Shown piece after piece: positions 43,512 through 52,740 of a stretch of DNA of 64,000 bases. The DNA comes from HLUCCA09 sp039822045 (GTDB taxonomy: Bacteria; Pseudomonadota; Alphaproteobacteria; Rhodobacterales; Rhodobacteraceae), in the NCBI GenBank assembly GCA_039822045.1, contig JBCBMY010000024.1, positions 1 through 64,000 of the forward strand, given 5' to 3'. The notes below the pieces were generated by a model. It was not told the origin of the DNA. It searched no databases and worked only from the letters and a program-made list of their open reading frames with translations. How positions within the stretch are numbered: position 1 is the first letter of the stretch; the number at the start of each line of letters is the position of its first letter. Made by a program: the position numbers and the translations under genes.

Positions 43512-45206
43512 CTAAGGCCGCCTTGGTCCCATCGCAGGGGTCGAAACCCCGTTTAGTATACGCTCTGCCGCGCCACCGTCGGTAGGAATGGGAAGGCCTT
43601 GGCACATTTCTGGATTCGGCTCTTCAAGAAGACGCCAACCGATCAATCTGATATTCGCCCCCTGCTCTATCGTCACCTCAACCGGTAGATCTCGGCCTTG
43701 GAGGAACATCAAGTCGTCGAAAACGCGTTCATGCCGAGTCGAAATTGCCAAGCCAACCGGCGTGCAGGCAATCAAGCGCAATACTTCGTCCCTCGTGCCA
43801 ATGAGCGGCCGGCCATCGCGTGGGTCGACGATGTAGCGACCAGAGTTCAGGGTTTCGCTGTCCGCCACAGTCGCACCGATGTCGTGTACTGACAAACGAG
43901 AGAAAGCAACGTCAAAGTCGCCAATATAGGCGATCGATATCATTGTCCCGCTCGTCAGGAATAGCGCCTTCTCTTCTGCCCAGGGTAGTACCAGGTCATA
44001 GGCATCACTCCAGTCAAGACGCCTGTCCCCAAGCAGTTCCCCCCCCGACGATCCAAGCGCCAAACGCACAGCGCGGGGAAAGGCAGCATTTGAAAAAACC
44101 GCGAAAACGATCATGAGGCCAACAAGAGCAAACGCAACCCATCGACGTGCCAAGCCCGAGAACATCTTCGCAGACAAATCATCCCCACGATCCAGTATAT
44201 ATCTACTGGTCGCGGTGAACAGGCTCTGAAAAGCAATAGCCCATAGGACAACTAGAAACGGAAACGCGTGATACAGATATCGCATGTGCACGCGATGCCC
44301 GAGTGACATTATGAAGAAAACGAACACAAAGATCGCAGCGCACAGAAGCGCCATCTGAGGCCTTTCTAAAATTGCAACGACGCAAACTAGGGTCAGAAGC
44401 GGCCAAAGCGTTGGATAAGCATCGCGCAAATATCTGTGATAGAAGGTAGCATCGTAGTCCCAGCCCGGTGGCAACTTGCGGTAAATACTCCAAAGGTCCG
44501 CTCCGACCTTGTCGTAGCCCAACGCAAAGATAAAAATGCCAACGAGGACAAGGCCCACGGCAGAGAGCAACAAGCGCCTTCGCGATTTTAGGATTGCCGG
44601 GAAGATACATACGGCGAAGATCCAAGACCCGATTGCTAGTATCCCGGCAATAGTTAGAACAGTGAGTTGCAGTGCAACAAAGAGGCAGGCTCCTGCGATA
44701 GCTACAACGGCAACCCTTATCCACATCACCCATTCCGCAGAAACGCAAGCATAGTAGATCAAGATTGCGCCGACGCAGAAAAGAAACCCATGAAGAGCAT
44801 AAAATCGAACAAATTGAGAGACTTCTATCCCAGCGGGCCAAAAAATGAGTAGTATTGCAGTAGACGCAGCGGCTACTGGTCCCACTTCGCGATGCACCCA
44901 CCAGGTTATAAGGCCGACCAGCAGGACTCCTGTCAGGACAGATGGAAAGATCCGTGCTGCTTCCCAACTAACCTCACCAAATAGAGCATAAGAGATCGCG
45001 ACGAGCTTCGTAAAGAACGCGCCCCTGGTGTAGATACCATCAAGCATTGAAAGCTCTCGGTCTTCCAACCAACTTTCCGCAACTAGCACATGAAAAAACT
45101 CGTCATCCACGAGAGGTGCGTCGAGTAGAGAAACACGTGTTAGTAGTGAAAGGAGTAGGGTGATTAGGACCCAAAAGAACGTGTTATTGTAGAGTCTACC
45201 GTTCAT
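43512..45206 (-). CDS. GT39-like polytopic membrane glycosyltransferase
   Basis: About 564 residues from the ATG at 45206, which has GGAG three bases upstream; a TTG at 45215 is the alternative. About eleven hydrophobic segments. The first periplasmic loop carries LVDDEFFHVLVAESWL, the double-acidic motif of GT-C enzymes, and FVRFYALHGFLF a later loop. The C-terminal part is a soluble domain with QGRDLPVEVTI. It resembles ArnT/PMT-type lipid-linked sugar transferases. The DNA here is visibly more AT-rich than flanking genes. Confidence 0.78.
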   Translation of the reverse strand: MNGRLYNNTFFWVLITLLLSLLTRVSLLDAPLVDDEFFHVLVAESWLEDRELSMLDGIYTRGAFFTKLVAISYALFGEVSWEAARIFPSVLTGVLLVGLITWWVHREVGPVAAASTAILLIFWPAGIEVSQFVRFYALHGFLFCVGAILIYYACVSAEWVMWIRVAVVAIAGACLFVALQLTVLTIAGILAIGSWIFAVCIFPAILKSRRRLLLSAVGLVLVGIFIFALGYDKVGADLWSIYRKLPPGWDYDATFYHRYLRDAYPTLWPLLTLVCVVAILERPQMALLCAAIFVFVFFIMSLGHRVHMRYLYHAFPFLVVLWAIAFQSLFTATSRYILDRGDDLSAKMFSGLARRWVAFALVGLMIVFAVFSNAAFPRAVRLALGSSGGELLGDRRLDWSDAYDLVLPWAEEKALFLTSGTMISIAYIGDFDVAFSRLSVHDIGATVADSETLNSGRYIVDPRDGRPLIGTRDEVLRLIACTPVGLAISTRHERVFDDLMFLQGRDLPVEVTIEQGANIRLIGWRLLEEPNPEMCQGLPIPTDGGAAERILNGVSTPAMGPRRP

Positions 45207-45298
45207 TGGCTCCAAGTCTCCAGGAAGTTCCTTGGCGAACGTAGCGGGATAGCAGAACAGGAACCAATACTCATATACAACAAGGCCAGGGCAGTCTT

Positions 45299-46531
45299 CT
45301 AAACCCTAATGGCCGGCCTTCTCCGATTTCCCGCAAATATAATCGAACGTGCTTTGATCAAGCCGTACACAACGAAAGCCCAGAACACCAAGGAACTCAA
45401 CGTCCTCCATTGGTAATCAAGCTTGCCAAGGATCTGCGAAAACTCCGGTAGCTCGGAGTACGCCAGTGCTAATGCGGCGGATTTGACAGAAAGCAGCCAA
45501 AGGAAGGCGAGCAAAGGGAAGAAGGCTCGGGAGACCTCCACCGCTTCCTGGTCCTCATCTTCGGCGAGAGCCCATGCGATTACAGCAGACCAAACGATGA
45601 AGAACTGCGTATGACCAACCTTGTAAACCGCAAACACCGCCAAGATACCAATCAGTGTAACGACACGCCAACTTACCCGGAATATCCAGCCCCAGAGTGA
45701 AACAAGGGCCACTGCAACAAGAACGAAAAGAGAATTCTTATCGATTAAGAAATCAACGATCCAATGCGCCGCGTTACTACCCGTATACTCTACGGCAACC
45801 TGCGCAAAGCGTAAGATGGAAAGGGACTTTGCTTCTCTTGTGACGCCTCCTTCAACGGCTGAAAGAACACTCCAGCCCAGTACCACATGACAAAACAGCA
45901 TCCCAAGCGCGAAAACGCATGCCGCCGCAAGCAACGGACGCAAACGTGCGATCCCATTACGGTCAATGCAGAAGAAAGGTGCAAAGAGCAAAGGATAAAA
46001 CTTCATCAATGCTCCCAGACCAAGTGCCATCCCGGCGAGAAGAAACATGTTACGAGCGCGTAACTCACACGCCAGGATACATAGGAGAGCACAAACAATA
46101 TCGTTGCCGCCATAGGCGTAGGTGTGCACGATAACCAACGGAGAAAGCGGAAATAGAAGAGCCAAGAGGAAAATCGACCTCTGCTCTACTTCTAATCGAG
46201 TACGTGATGCCGCGAAGATCAACACCACGAAGCTCGCAAGTGAGCAGAGAGCGAAGATGAACTTCGGACCATAGGAATGCAAGGCAACTGCAGAGCCCAC
46301 GGCGGCATGCAAGGGACCATAGGCATTAAATGGCACCGGATTGCCATTATAGTATGGACTCCACGGATCCAAGCCAGCAGTCACGAGGACCCATTGTTCG
46401 AGATATGCCGCGTAGTCGCCAATCGCTCCAGTGACAATCACGACCAATGAAGAGAAAGCGGTCATCGAGACCATTAGGATGACGATCTTCTGGAGGTTCG
46501 CCGTTTTATAAATCGTTCTCATTCCGCTCAC
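45299..46531 (-). CDS. Polytopic membrane glycosyltransferase (GT87/DUF2029-like)
   Basis: A 410-residue membrane protein with about ten hydrophobic segments. The first loop has IGDYAAYLEQWVLVTAGLDPWSPYY, and a middle loop GLGALMKFYPLLFAPFF, both patterns of GT-C mannosyl- or arabinosyltransferases (GT87/DUF2029 group). These enzymes use polyprenyl-phosphate sugars at the outer side of the inner membrane. It lies between the GT39-like gene and the GT2/GtrA gene, on the same strand, probably one transcription unit. Confidence 0.68.
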   Translation of the reverse strand: MSGMRTIYKTANLQKIVILMVSMTAFSSLVVIVTGAIGDYAAYLEQWVLVTAGLDPWSPYYNGNPVPFNAYGPLHAAVGSAVALHSYGPKFIFALCSLASFVVLIFAASRTRLEVEQRSIFLLALLFPLSPLVIVHTYAYGGNDIVCALLCILACELRARNMFLLAGMALGLGALMKFYPLLFAPFFCIDRNGIARLRPLLAAACVFALGMLFCHVVLGWSVLSAVEGGVTREAKSLSILRFAQVAVEYTGSNAAHWIVDFLIDKNSLFVLVAVALVSLWGWIFRVSWRVVTLIGILAVFAVYKVGHTQFFIVWSAVIAWALAEDEDQEAVEVSRAFFPLLAFLWLLSVKSAALALAYSELPEFSQILGKLDYQWRTLSSLVFWAFVVYGLIKARSIIFAGNRRRPAIRV

Positions 46532-46570
46532 TTAAACCGTGCCGCTTGCTCAACCAAAAAAGCCGGTATT

Positions 46571-47719
46571 TTACTTTCGGTTTCCCCAGGTGTAAACTGC
46601 GGTAACCGCATAGTTCCAAACTGCGCCGACCAAGGCGCCCGCGACTGCTGACCAAATCCAAAGAAGAGAGACTTGGCCTGAAAATATATCAAACAGATAT
46701 ACCGCAACCCCAATATTTGCAAAAGCGCCAACGCTACAGGCAAAAGTAAAGCTTAACCATCCGCGTATAATTGACCACCCTTTGAGTTGTTGATCGCGGA
46801 AAGTGAACGCATTATTCATGAAAAAGTTGAAAGTTATAGCAATCAGTGTTGCCACAGTCTGTGAAACAACAAAATTTATCCCTACCATCTTATGAATAAT
46901 CCCTAAAGCGGTCAGGTGCACAATTAAGCCTGTCCCGCCGACGAGGGAGAACATGATAAACTTGACTGGAACGTAGCGGCCGACTGTTTTTTCTAGCAGC
47001 ATTACGCCAAAATCGAGAGCAACGGCGTTGTCAAGTTTGCTCTGGCCAGCTTGACGGCTTCGAAAGGTATATGGGACTTCGGCGCATTTAAGGGGACGTT
47101 CCGAGCTTGCCAAGATATCAAGCAAGAGTTTAAAGCCAACGCCTGAGAGGTCCTTTATGACCTCACCAAGCACCTCTCGGCGGATCATGAAAAACCCGCT
47201 CATTGGATCTGCAAGTTGGACTTTCGTGACCTGCCGGGCGAGCCAGTTGGAAAAGCGGGAAATCGCAGCACGCCGCTCATCCCAATCGCCCAGTCCTCCG
47301 CCAGAGACATAGCGTGAGCCGACGACGAGATCGTAATCCCCCGTCTGGATCTCAGCGAGCATTTGAGGCAGCACTGTCTCGTCATGCTGCAAATCGGCAT
47401 CCATCACAGCGAGGATCGGTGCGGAGGTAGAGAGCATCCCCTCCACGCAGGCAGAGCTCAGCCCTCGTCGCCCAATGCGTCTCAGTACGCGTACCCTCCG
47501 GTCGCGCTGCGCAAGTTCGCGAACAATCTCATGGGTTCCATCGGAACTGTCGTCATCGACGAAGACGACCTCCCAGGATGTGCCCGCAAGCGTGCTGTCG
47601 AGACGCCGTACAAGTTCTTCGATGTTATCGGCCTCATTGTACGTCGGCACGATGATCGACAGGTCGAGAACGCCGTATCGTTCTTGCGTTTCAAGCGCGA
47701 TCGTCGTGATGTCTTCCAT
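46571..47719 (-). CDS. Dolichol-phosphate-mannose-synthase-like GT2 fused to GtrA domain
   Basis: About 382 residues from the ATG at 47719. The N-terminal two thirds are a GT2 enzyme: LSIIVPTYNEADNIEELV, VVFVDDDSSDGT, AVMDADLQHDE, and SGFFMIRREV. The C-terminal 120 residues are a GtrA-like membrane domain with four hydrophobic helices (KFIMFSLVGG start, FNFFMNNAFTFRD). This fusion makes a polyprenyl-phosphate sugar and probably flips it. It would supply the GT39- and GT87-like enzymes encoded downstream, making a three-gene lipid-linked sugar unit. Confidence 0.87.
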   Translation of the reverse strand: MEDITTIALETQERYGVLDLSIIVPTYNEADNIEELVRRLDSTLAGTSWEVVFVDDDSSDGTHEIVRELAQRDRRVRVLRRIGRRGLSSACVEGMLSTSAPILAVMDADLQHDETVLPQMLAEIQTGDYDLVVGSRYVSGGGLGDWDERRAAISRFSNWLARQVTKVQLADPMSGFFMIRREVLGEVIKDLSGVGFKLLLDILASSERPLKCAEVPYTFRSRQAGQSKLDNAVALDFGVMLLEKTVGRYVPVKFIMFSLVGGTGLIVHLTALGIIHKMVGINFVVSQTVATLIAITFNFFMNNAFTFRDQQLKGWSIIRGWLSFTFACSVGAFANIGVAVYLFDIFSGQVSLLWIWSAVAGALVGAVWNYAVTAVYTWGNRK

Positions 47720-47954
47720 TCCGACAGTCCTCAAGCGACCTGTTTTCGGGGCGCAACTTCGCGTTATCTCGTCGCGTAATCAAACGATTCTTGTCTCGAT
47801 AGGTCATCGCAGCGTTTCAACTCAACAGTGGAGTTCGGCATGCCACATAAGTCGCTGATTTAGGCAATGACGAGCAAGACTGACTGCAAAGAGGCGCGCG
47901 GCAAGGCGCAGATGACGCAGGCCCTCACTCTTCCTGTCCCCAGCGCTGCGTCCC

Positions 47955-48809
47955 TCACACCCGCCATTTCGAGAACGGAAGGCCCGACAGAGTACGGAAT
48001 GCCGCAACGTCCTCGGCAAGGGCCGCCGCCGCCGCGTCGAGGACTTCGGCGGCTAGATTGGGCGCTTCCCGGGCGGAGCCGCGGGACAGAGCCCGGCGCA
48101 AGCGATCGCGTAGACCACGGGAAATCAGTGGATCGAGCCGCCGCATAGCCCGTGACCGCCAAAGACGCTGCAGAGACTTGGGCATACGCGCCAGCGATGT
48201 CCCCTCGTTCTGCGGGCCAATCTGTGGGGCCGGGTGGCGGTCAACACCGATGTGATCGCAGACGCTGTCGAAGACGCCCTGTGGCGCCGCGCGCAGCGCG
48301 TCGAAATCAACGATCAGCAGGCTGTCGCGTCCGAAGCAGTCGATCCATGGCTGCAATTGCCAAGCATAGCGGCTGGTGGCGAGCATGTGCCGGCCCGGAT
48401 CCGAGTCCAACAGGGTGTCTGGTTGCTCCGTCATATGGCCTAGTAGCCAAGCGTGGCGATAGTGCGAGGCGAAGCGCGCGACCGGGTCGCGGGCTACGAA
48501 GATCAACCGGGCTTCAGGGGCCTGTGCCTCCATTCGCTCGGGCACGCCGGAAAACAGGTCCCGCTTGGTGTAGTTCGGCGACGCCTCTCCGACCACTACG
48601 GCGTCGAGATCGAACTGCGCGCGATACCACTTCGGCCCCAACCCGAATTGGGCACCTTCGATGAAGTAGTCAGTCTCCTTCATACGGGACATGCCGATAT
48701 CGGGATGCCCATCGAGCAGCCGGTACAACGTCGTCGTGCCAGCTTTCATCGCACCGATGATGGCAAAATCCGGCAGTGCGGCTCCAGCGGTCCGCACGAG
48801 CGCAGTCAT
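47955..48809 (-). CDS. PAPS-dependent sulfotransferase (heparan-type)
   Basis: A 284-residue sulfotransferase. FAIIGAMKAGTTTLYRLLDGHPDI (residues about 15-38) is the heparan-type 5'-phosphosulfate loop, with KETDYF after it. The 3'-phosphate segment is FVARDPVARFASHYRHAW (about 103-120), and ATSRYAWQLQPWIDCFG matches the acceptor-region Tyr pattern. It overlaps the GT2 gene upstream by four bases. Fourth intact sulfotransferase of the window. Confidence 0.87.
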   Translation of the reverse strand: MTALVRTAGAALPDFAIIGAMKAGTTTLYRLLDGHPDIGMSRMKETDYFIEGAQFGLGPKWYRAQFDLDAVVVGEASPNYTKRDLFSGVPERMEAQAPEARLIFVARDPVARFASHYRHAWLLGHMTEQPDTLLDSDPGRHMLATSRYAWQLQPWIDCFGRDSLLIVDFDALRAAPQGVFDSVCDHIGVDRHPAPQIGPQNEGTSLARMPKSLQRLWRSRAMRRLDPLISRGLRDRLRRALSRGSAREAPNLAAEVLDAAAAALAEDVAAFRTLSGLPFSKWRV

Positions 48810-50023
48810 GCCGCGAGCCCGTAGGCCGTTGGTGGCAGGATACGACGTTCGGCTTGCTCAGGCATGGCGGGTGCCGCGCCGCGGGGCCGCGCCGCGGGGC
48901 CGAGCGCGAGACCGGCCCGTGCCAACTGTCCGATCCGCACCACCTCCCCGCCACGGATCGCGGCCCGGGCGCGCCACACCAGGCCGCGCAGGAGAGCTCG
49001 GACGACGCCAGCGCCAGCGGCTGAGCCGTTGCCGAGCGTGCGGAGGTCCTCCCGGACTGCCGGCAGCAGTGCTTCGTCGCAGCCATGCTTGCCAGCCATG
49101 GCACGGCGACAGATCGCCTGTTCGGTGCGCGACAGCCGCGTCTCAGGGCAGATCTTCGCGGCGGCGGAGAAATCCTCGAGCGCCGCGCCCCAATCGGTGC
49201 GGCGGGCATAGATGCAGGCGCGCTGCAGCAGGGCGGCGCGACGCACCGCCTGCAGATCGGGGCCGTCATACATCGCTTCATAGAGTGCCAACGGCAACGC
49301 CGCGCGGAATGCGGCGAAGATCTCCCGGTCCGCGTCCTTCCAGACCGCGTCGGAAAGGTCGGCGGCGTGGCGCGCCACGGCCGGGCCGCGCACGCCGTCA
49401 TGTTTGCGCTGCAAAAACACTACGTCCTCACGCATGGCGATCGGGAACCGCGCCGCGAGCCGAACGACCATGTCGTAATCGATCGACCGCGCAAGATCTT
49501 CCCGGAACGGGCCAACCGCCGCGTAACAGCTGCGTCGCACCAGCGTCGCGTTCTGGAAAAGAAAGATGTCCTCCAGCAGATGGCGTAGGATTGAGCCGGC
49601 GCCGAGATCGGGCCAGTAGCCGGGCCCGCTCTCGATCCGCCCCCCTGTTACGGAATCGGTGCGGAAGCGACGGTAGCTCGCACCCGACACGCCGGTTGTG
49701 GAATCGGCATCGAGCGGTCCGGCCAGCCGTTCGGCAGCATCGGGCAGCGCGAGATCGTCGTCGTCACAGATCCAGATGTAATCGCCCCGCGCTTCGCGAA
49801 GCGCCGCGTTTAGCGCCCGTGACTTGCCCCCGTTCTCGCTGCGAAAGTAGCGCACCGGTCCTGGACCGGTGCGCGCCACCGTCTCGGTGCCGTCGGTGGA
49901 GCCGTCGTCCCAGACGAGGATCTCGGTTACCGGCCGGGTCTGGGAGGCCAACGCCGCGAGTGCCTCTGCAAGAAAGCCCGCACGGTTGTAGGTCGGGACA
50001 ATCGCCGTGATGGTGCCACTCAT
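48806..50023 (-). CDS. Glycosyltransferase family 2
   Basis: About 405 residues from the ATG at 50023 (MSGTITAIVPTYNRAGF), which gives the natural start; a longer frame reaches 50158 and would overlap the divergent export gene. Motifs are ILVWDDGSTDGTE, SENGGKSRALNAALREARGDY and WICDDDDLALPD, the GT-A core with four Asp. A long C-terminal extension (about residues 280-405) is helical and repetitive in Ala and Arg, perhaps TPR-like. It is co-translated with the sulfotransferase and divergent from the ExoF-like gene. Confidence 0.85.
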   Translation of the reverse strand: MSGTITAIVPTYNRAGFLAEALAALASQTRPVTEILVWDDGSTDGTETVARTGPGPVRYFRSENGGKSRALNAALREARGDYIWICDDDDLALPDAAERLAGPLDADSTTGVSGASYRRFRTDSVTGGRIESGPGYWPDLGAGSILRHLLEDIFLFQNATLVRRSCYAAVGPFREDLARSIDYDMVVRLAARFPIAMREDVVFLQRKHDGVRGPAVARHAADLSDAVWKDADREIFAAFRAALPLALYEAMYDGPDLQAVRRAALLQRACIYARRTDWGAALEDFSAAAKICPETRLSRTEQAICRRAMAGKHGCDEALLPAVREDLRTLGNGSAAGAGVVRALLRGLVWRARAAIRGGEVVRIGQLARAGLALGPAARPRGAAPAMPEQAERRILPPTAYGLAA

Positions 50024-50157
50024 CTGCGGAGCCAATCCTTTGCGGGGGGCTGCCTTGACTGGTTCGCTTGGTTTGGTTTCATCTAAAGCGTCCGAAATCG
50101 CAAGGCTGCGGCTCTGTCTCTGGTCTGGAGGTAAGAGCCTAATATCCCGGAGACACA

Positions 50158-51537
50158 ATGTCCGTCTATTTTCACCGCCCTCTCGGGCGGCCTCCGAGTG
50201 TTTCGATCCGGCTCCTGGCGGCTGTGCTGGCGGTCACACTGGCCGGCCTCGCGCCGGCCGCGGCGCAGGAAACCGCGCTGGCGGCCAGGGCCGATGCGGC
50301 GCCGGCACAGACCTCAGACGCCGGATCGGGGAGCGCCGCAGCATCCTACCGGCTGGGGCCAGGCGAGCTGATCTCGTTACGCGTCGTGGTCTGGGACAGT
50401 GTCGAGTTGAGCTTCGTCGATCTGGAGGCGATCAGCGGCACCTATACCATTGGCCCGGACGGTGCGGTGATGCTGCCGATCCTCGGTACCGTATCTGCCG
50501 CCGGGACTACGACGTCCGTTTTGGCCGAGACCGTGGCAGGCTCCCTCAAAGCGCTCACCGGGCTGAGTGAGGCGCCGAGCGTGGCCATCGGGATCGAGCG
50601 CTACCGCCCGGTCTTCGTGCTCGGCGATGTCGCCCGGCCCGGCGAATATCCTTACCGCCCGGGGATGCGGGCGGTGCAGCTCCTAGCGCTGTCGGGCGGG
50701 TTCTTCCGGTTGACCGACGAGATAGGAAGCGGGCTGCTGCGCGAGGGAATCCGAGTGAGCGGGACCCTGCGCGAGCTTCGCGTCGACATGGTGACCGCCC
50801 GGATCCGCGAGGCGCGGCTGCTGGCCGAAGCCGTAGATGGGACGAGCTTCCTGCGACCCGAGGGGCTGATCCACCCCGACGGGGAGGCCGCCATCGACGA
50901 GATCCTGGCCCGCGAGCAGGCGCTGATGACGGCGCGCCGGCAATCGCGCGAGAGCCAGGTCGCCTCGCTTGAAAGTTCACGAACGCTGCTGGAAACTGAG
51001 GTGCGCATCTTGGCGGAGAAGCAAGTCGGCATCGATGGCCAGGTCGAGATGATGTCCGAGGCGGTCGGCAACCTCGCCGCGCTGGTCGAGCAGGGGCTGC
51101 TGCGCTCTCCGAATTTTCTGAGTTCGCAACGTGCGCTGATGGATCTCGAAGCGCGCCAACTCGACACGGAGAACCAGGTCTTCCGGGCCCGCCAGTCGCT
51201 CGGCGAAATCGAGCGCGATATCAACGACCTGGTACAGCGCCACAAAACCGAAGTGCTGAACGAATTGCAGACACTCCAGGCGCAGATCGCTCGACTCCAG
51301 GTGCGCAACGACACTCAGTCCCGCATCCTAGCCGAGACACAGGCCGAGGCGGCGCTCCTCGTCGAGGAAGAGGGGGCGGAGGCAGATCTCGTGCCGGTTT
51401 TCCGGGTCTCGCGCGAAACTGAGGAGGGCCTGGTGACGGAGGTGGTGACCTCCGACCGCCTTCTGCAACCCCTCGACGTACTCGAAGTGCGCTGGACCGC
51501 GCCCGAAGACGTGCCGGCGAACGTCTCGGCTCAGTGA
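50158..51537 (+). CDS. exoF: Polysaccharide export outer-membrane-type protein (ExoF/Wza-like)
   Basis: A 459-residue periplasmic/outer membrane polysaccharide biosynthesis/export protein. A Sec signal peptide is clear (LLAAVLAVTLAGLAPAAAQ, no lipobox Cys). YRLGPGELISLRVVVWD opens the export domain, followed by a GPDGAVMLPILGTV segment and a SLBB-like region (FVLGDVARPGEYPYRPGM). A long coiled coil (about residues 245-410) is typical of ExoF-type proteins rather than Wza. It works with Wzc at 53999 to move the polymer through the envelope. It leads a plus-strand block of export genes. Confidence 0.88.
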   Translation: MSVYFHRPLGRPPSVSIRLLAAVLAVTLAGLAPAAAQETALAARADAAPAQTSDAGSGSAAASYRLGPGELISLRVVVWDSVELSFVDLEAISGTYTIGPDGAVMLPILGTVSAAGTTTSVLAETVAGSLKALTGLSEAPSVAIGIERYRPVFVLGDVARPGEYPYRPGMRAVQLLALSGGFFRLTDEIGSGLLREGIRVSGTLRELRVDMVTARIREARLLAEAVDGTSFLRPEGLIHPDGEAAIDEILAREQALMTARRQSRESQVASLESSRTLLETEVRILAEKQVGIDGQVEMMSEAVGNLAALVEQGLLRSPNFLSSQRALMDLEARQLDTENQVFRARQSLGEIERDINDLVQRHKTEVLNELQTLQAQIARLQVRNDTQSRILAETQAEAALLVEEEGAEADLVPVFRVSRETEEGLVTEVVTSDRLLQPLDVLEVRWTAPEDVPANVSAQ

Positions 51538-51753
51538 TACGCGGCGGCGGGACGCAAGGTTGCGCGAATGCGCATAATGTGGGCACGCAGCAGTATCGCG
51601 CCACTACGTGAGACAATACCCCGGCTTTGCACTACGCTGTGGCCGCCCGCGGAAGGGAAGCGGGTCAAAGCCTGTTACACCGAGTCTGTTTCTGGTAAGC
51701 TCGCGTGGGCGAGGGCGGTGTTGTGTTTCCTTTGGCAGGTGCGGTCGATTTCG

Positions 51754-52737
51754 ATGTCAGATAATGTGCAGAACGCCTGGGCGCAGGGCATAGCGCCGGA
51801 CGTGTCGATCGTGGTGCCGATCTACAACGAAGAGGACAGTGTCACTCCGCTCTATGAGGCCATCGTTGCGGCACTCGACCCGATGGAGCGGAGCTTCGAG
51901 ATCCTTTTTGTCGATGACGGCAGCAAGGACGCCTCGATCCCCCGCGCTGCCGCATTGGCGGAAGCCGATCCCCGGCTCATGATCGTGCAGTTCCAACGCA
52001 ATCAAGGCCAGACGGCGGCCATGCATGCCGGGATCGAGCATGCCCGCGGGCGCTATATCGTGACTATGGATGGCGATCTGCAGAACGACCCGGCCGATAT
52101 CCCGATGATGCTCAACAAGCTCACCGAGGGCTACGACCTTGTCGTCGGCTGGCGCATGAACCGACAGGACAAGTTCCTGTCCCGCAAGCTGCCGTCGAAA
52201 CTGGCCAACCGGCTGATTGGTCGGGTCACCGGCTTGCCGATACGTGACAATGGGTGCTCGCTTAAGGTCTATCGTGCCGATGTCATCCAGAAGGTGCCAC
52301 TTTATTCCGACATGCACCGGTTCATTCCGGCCATGACGATCCCGATCGGTGCCCGCATCGCCGAGGTGGGCGTACGCCACCACGCCCGCCAGTTCGGAGA
52401 ATCGAAGTACGGGTTGTCTAGGATATTCAAGGTTTTGCTGGATCTTCTGGTGGTCAAGACTCTGTTGCACTTCGCCCGCCGGCCGCTGGCGAGCTTTGTC
52501 AACGTGGCTCTGCTGCTGGCTATAGCCGCGCTTCTGAGCGCTCTCTTCATCGGTCCCGCCGCTGGCGGCTCGGAGGTGGTGGGCATGACCGTGGCCGGGC
52601 TCTTGGCGATGGTCGCGGTGTTTCTCTTTCTCTGCGGCGTAATCACTATGCTCGCATTTCGAAACAGGGCTGTTCTCGATGAGACCCGTGAGGTCTCCGC
52701 TGTCATCTCTGTCCCGTCCCGCCTGGGTGGATCCTGA
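51754..52737 (+). CDS. Polyprenyl-phosphate glycosyltransferase (GT2, GtrB/DPM-like)
   Basis: About 327 residues from the ATG at 51754; the frame is open upstream but that part has no protein character. Motifs: VSIVVPIYNEEDSV, ILFVDDGSKDAS, FQRNQGQTAAMHAGIEHA, and IVTMDGDLQNDP, followed by RDNGCSLKVYRADVI. Two C-terminal hydrophobic helices (about 250-275 and 282-305). It probably makes a lipid-linked sugar. The next gene, three bases downstream, encodes a related but degenerate partner. Confidence 0.87.
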   Translation: MSDNVQNAWAQGIAPDVSIVVPIYNEEDSVTPLYEAIVAALDPMERSFEILFVDDGSKDASIPRAAALAEADPRLMIVQFQRNQGQTAAMHAGIEHARGRYIVTMDGDLQNDPADIPMMLNKLTEGYDLVVGWRMNRQDKFLSRKLPSKLANRLIGRVTGLPIRDNGCSLKVYRADVIQKVPLYSDMHRFIPAMTIPIGARIAEVGVRHHARQFGESKYGLSRIFKVLLDLLVVKTLLHFARRPLASFVNVALLLAIAALLSALFIGPAAGGSEVVGMTVAGLLAMVAVFLFLCGVITMLAFRNRAVLDETREVSAVISVPSRLGGS

Positions 52738-52740
52738 GGA

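Noticed and set aside
50024..50158. Upstream extension of the GT2 frame
   Set aside because: It would overlap the divergent export gene's leader; the ATG at 50023 begins right at the family's first strand.
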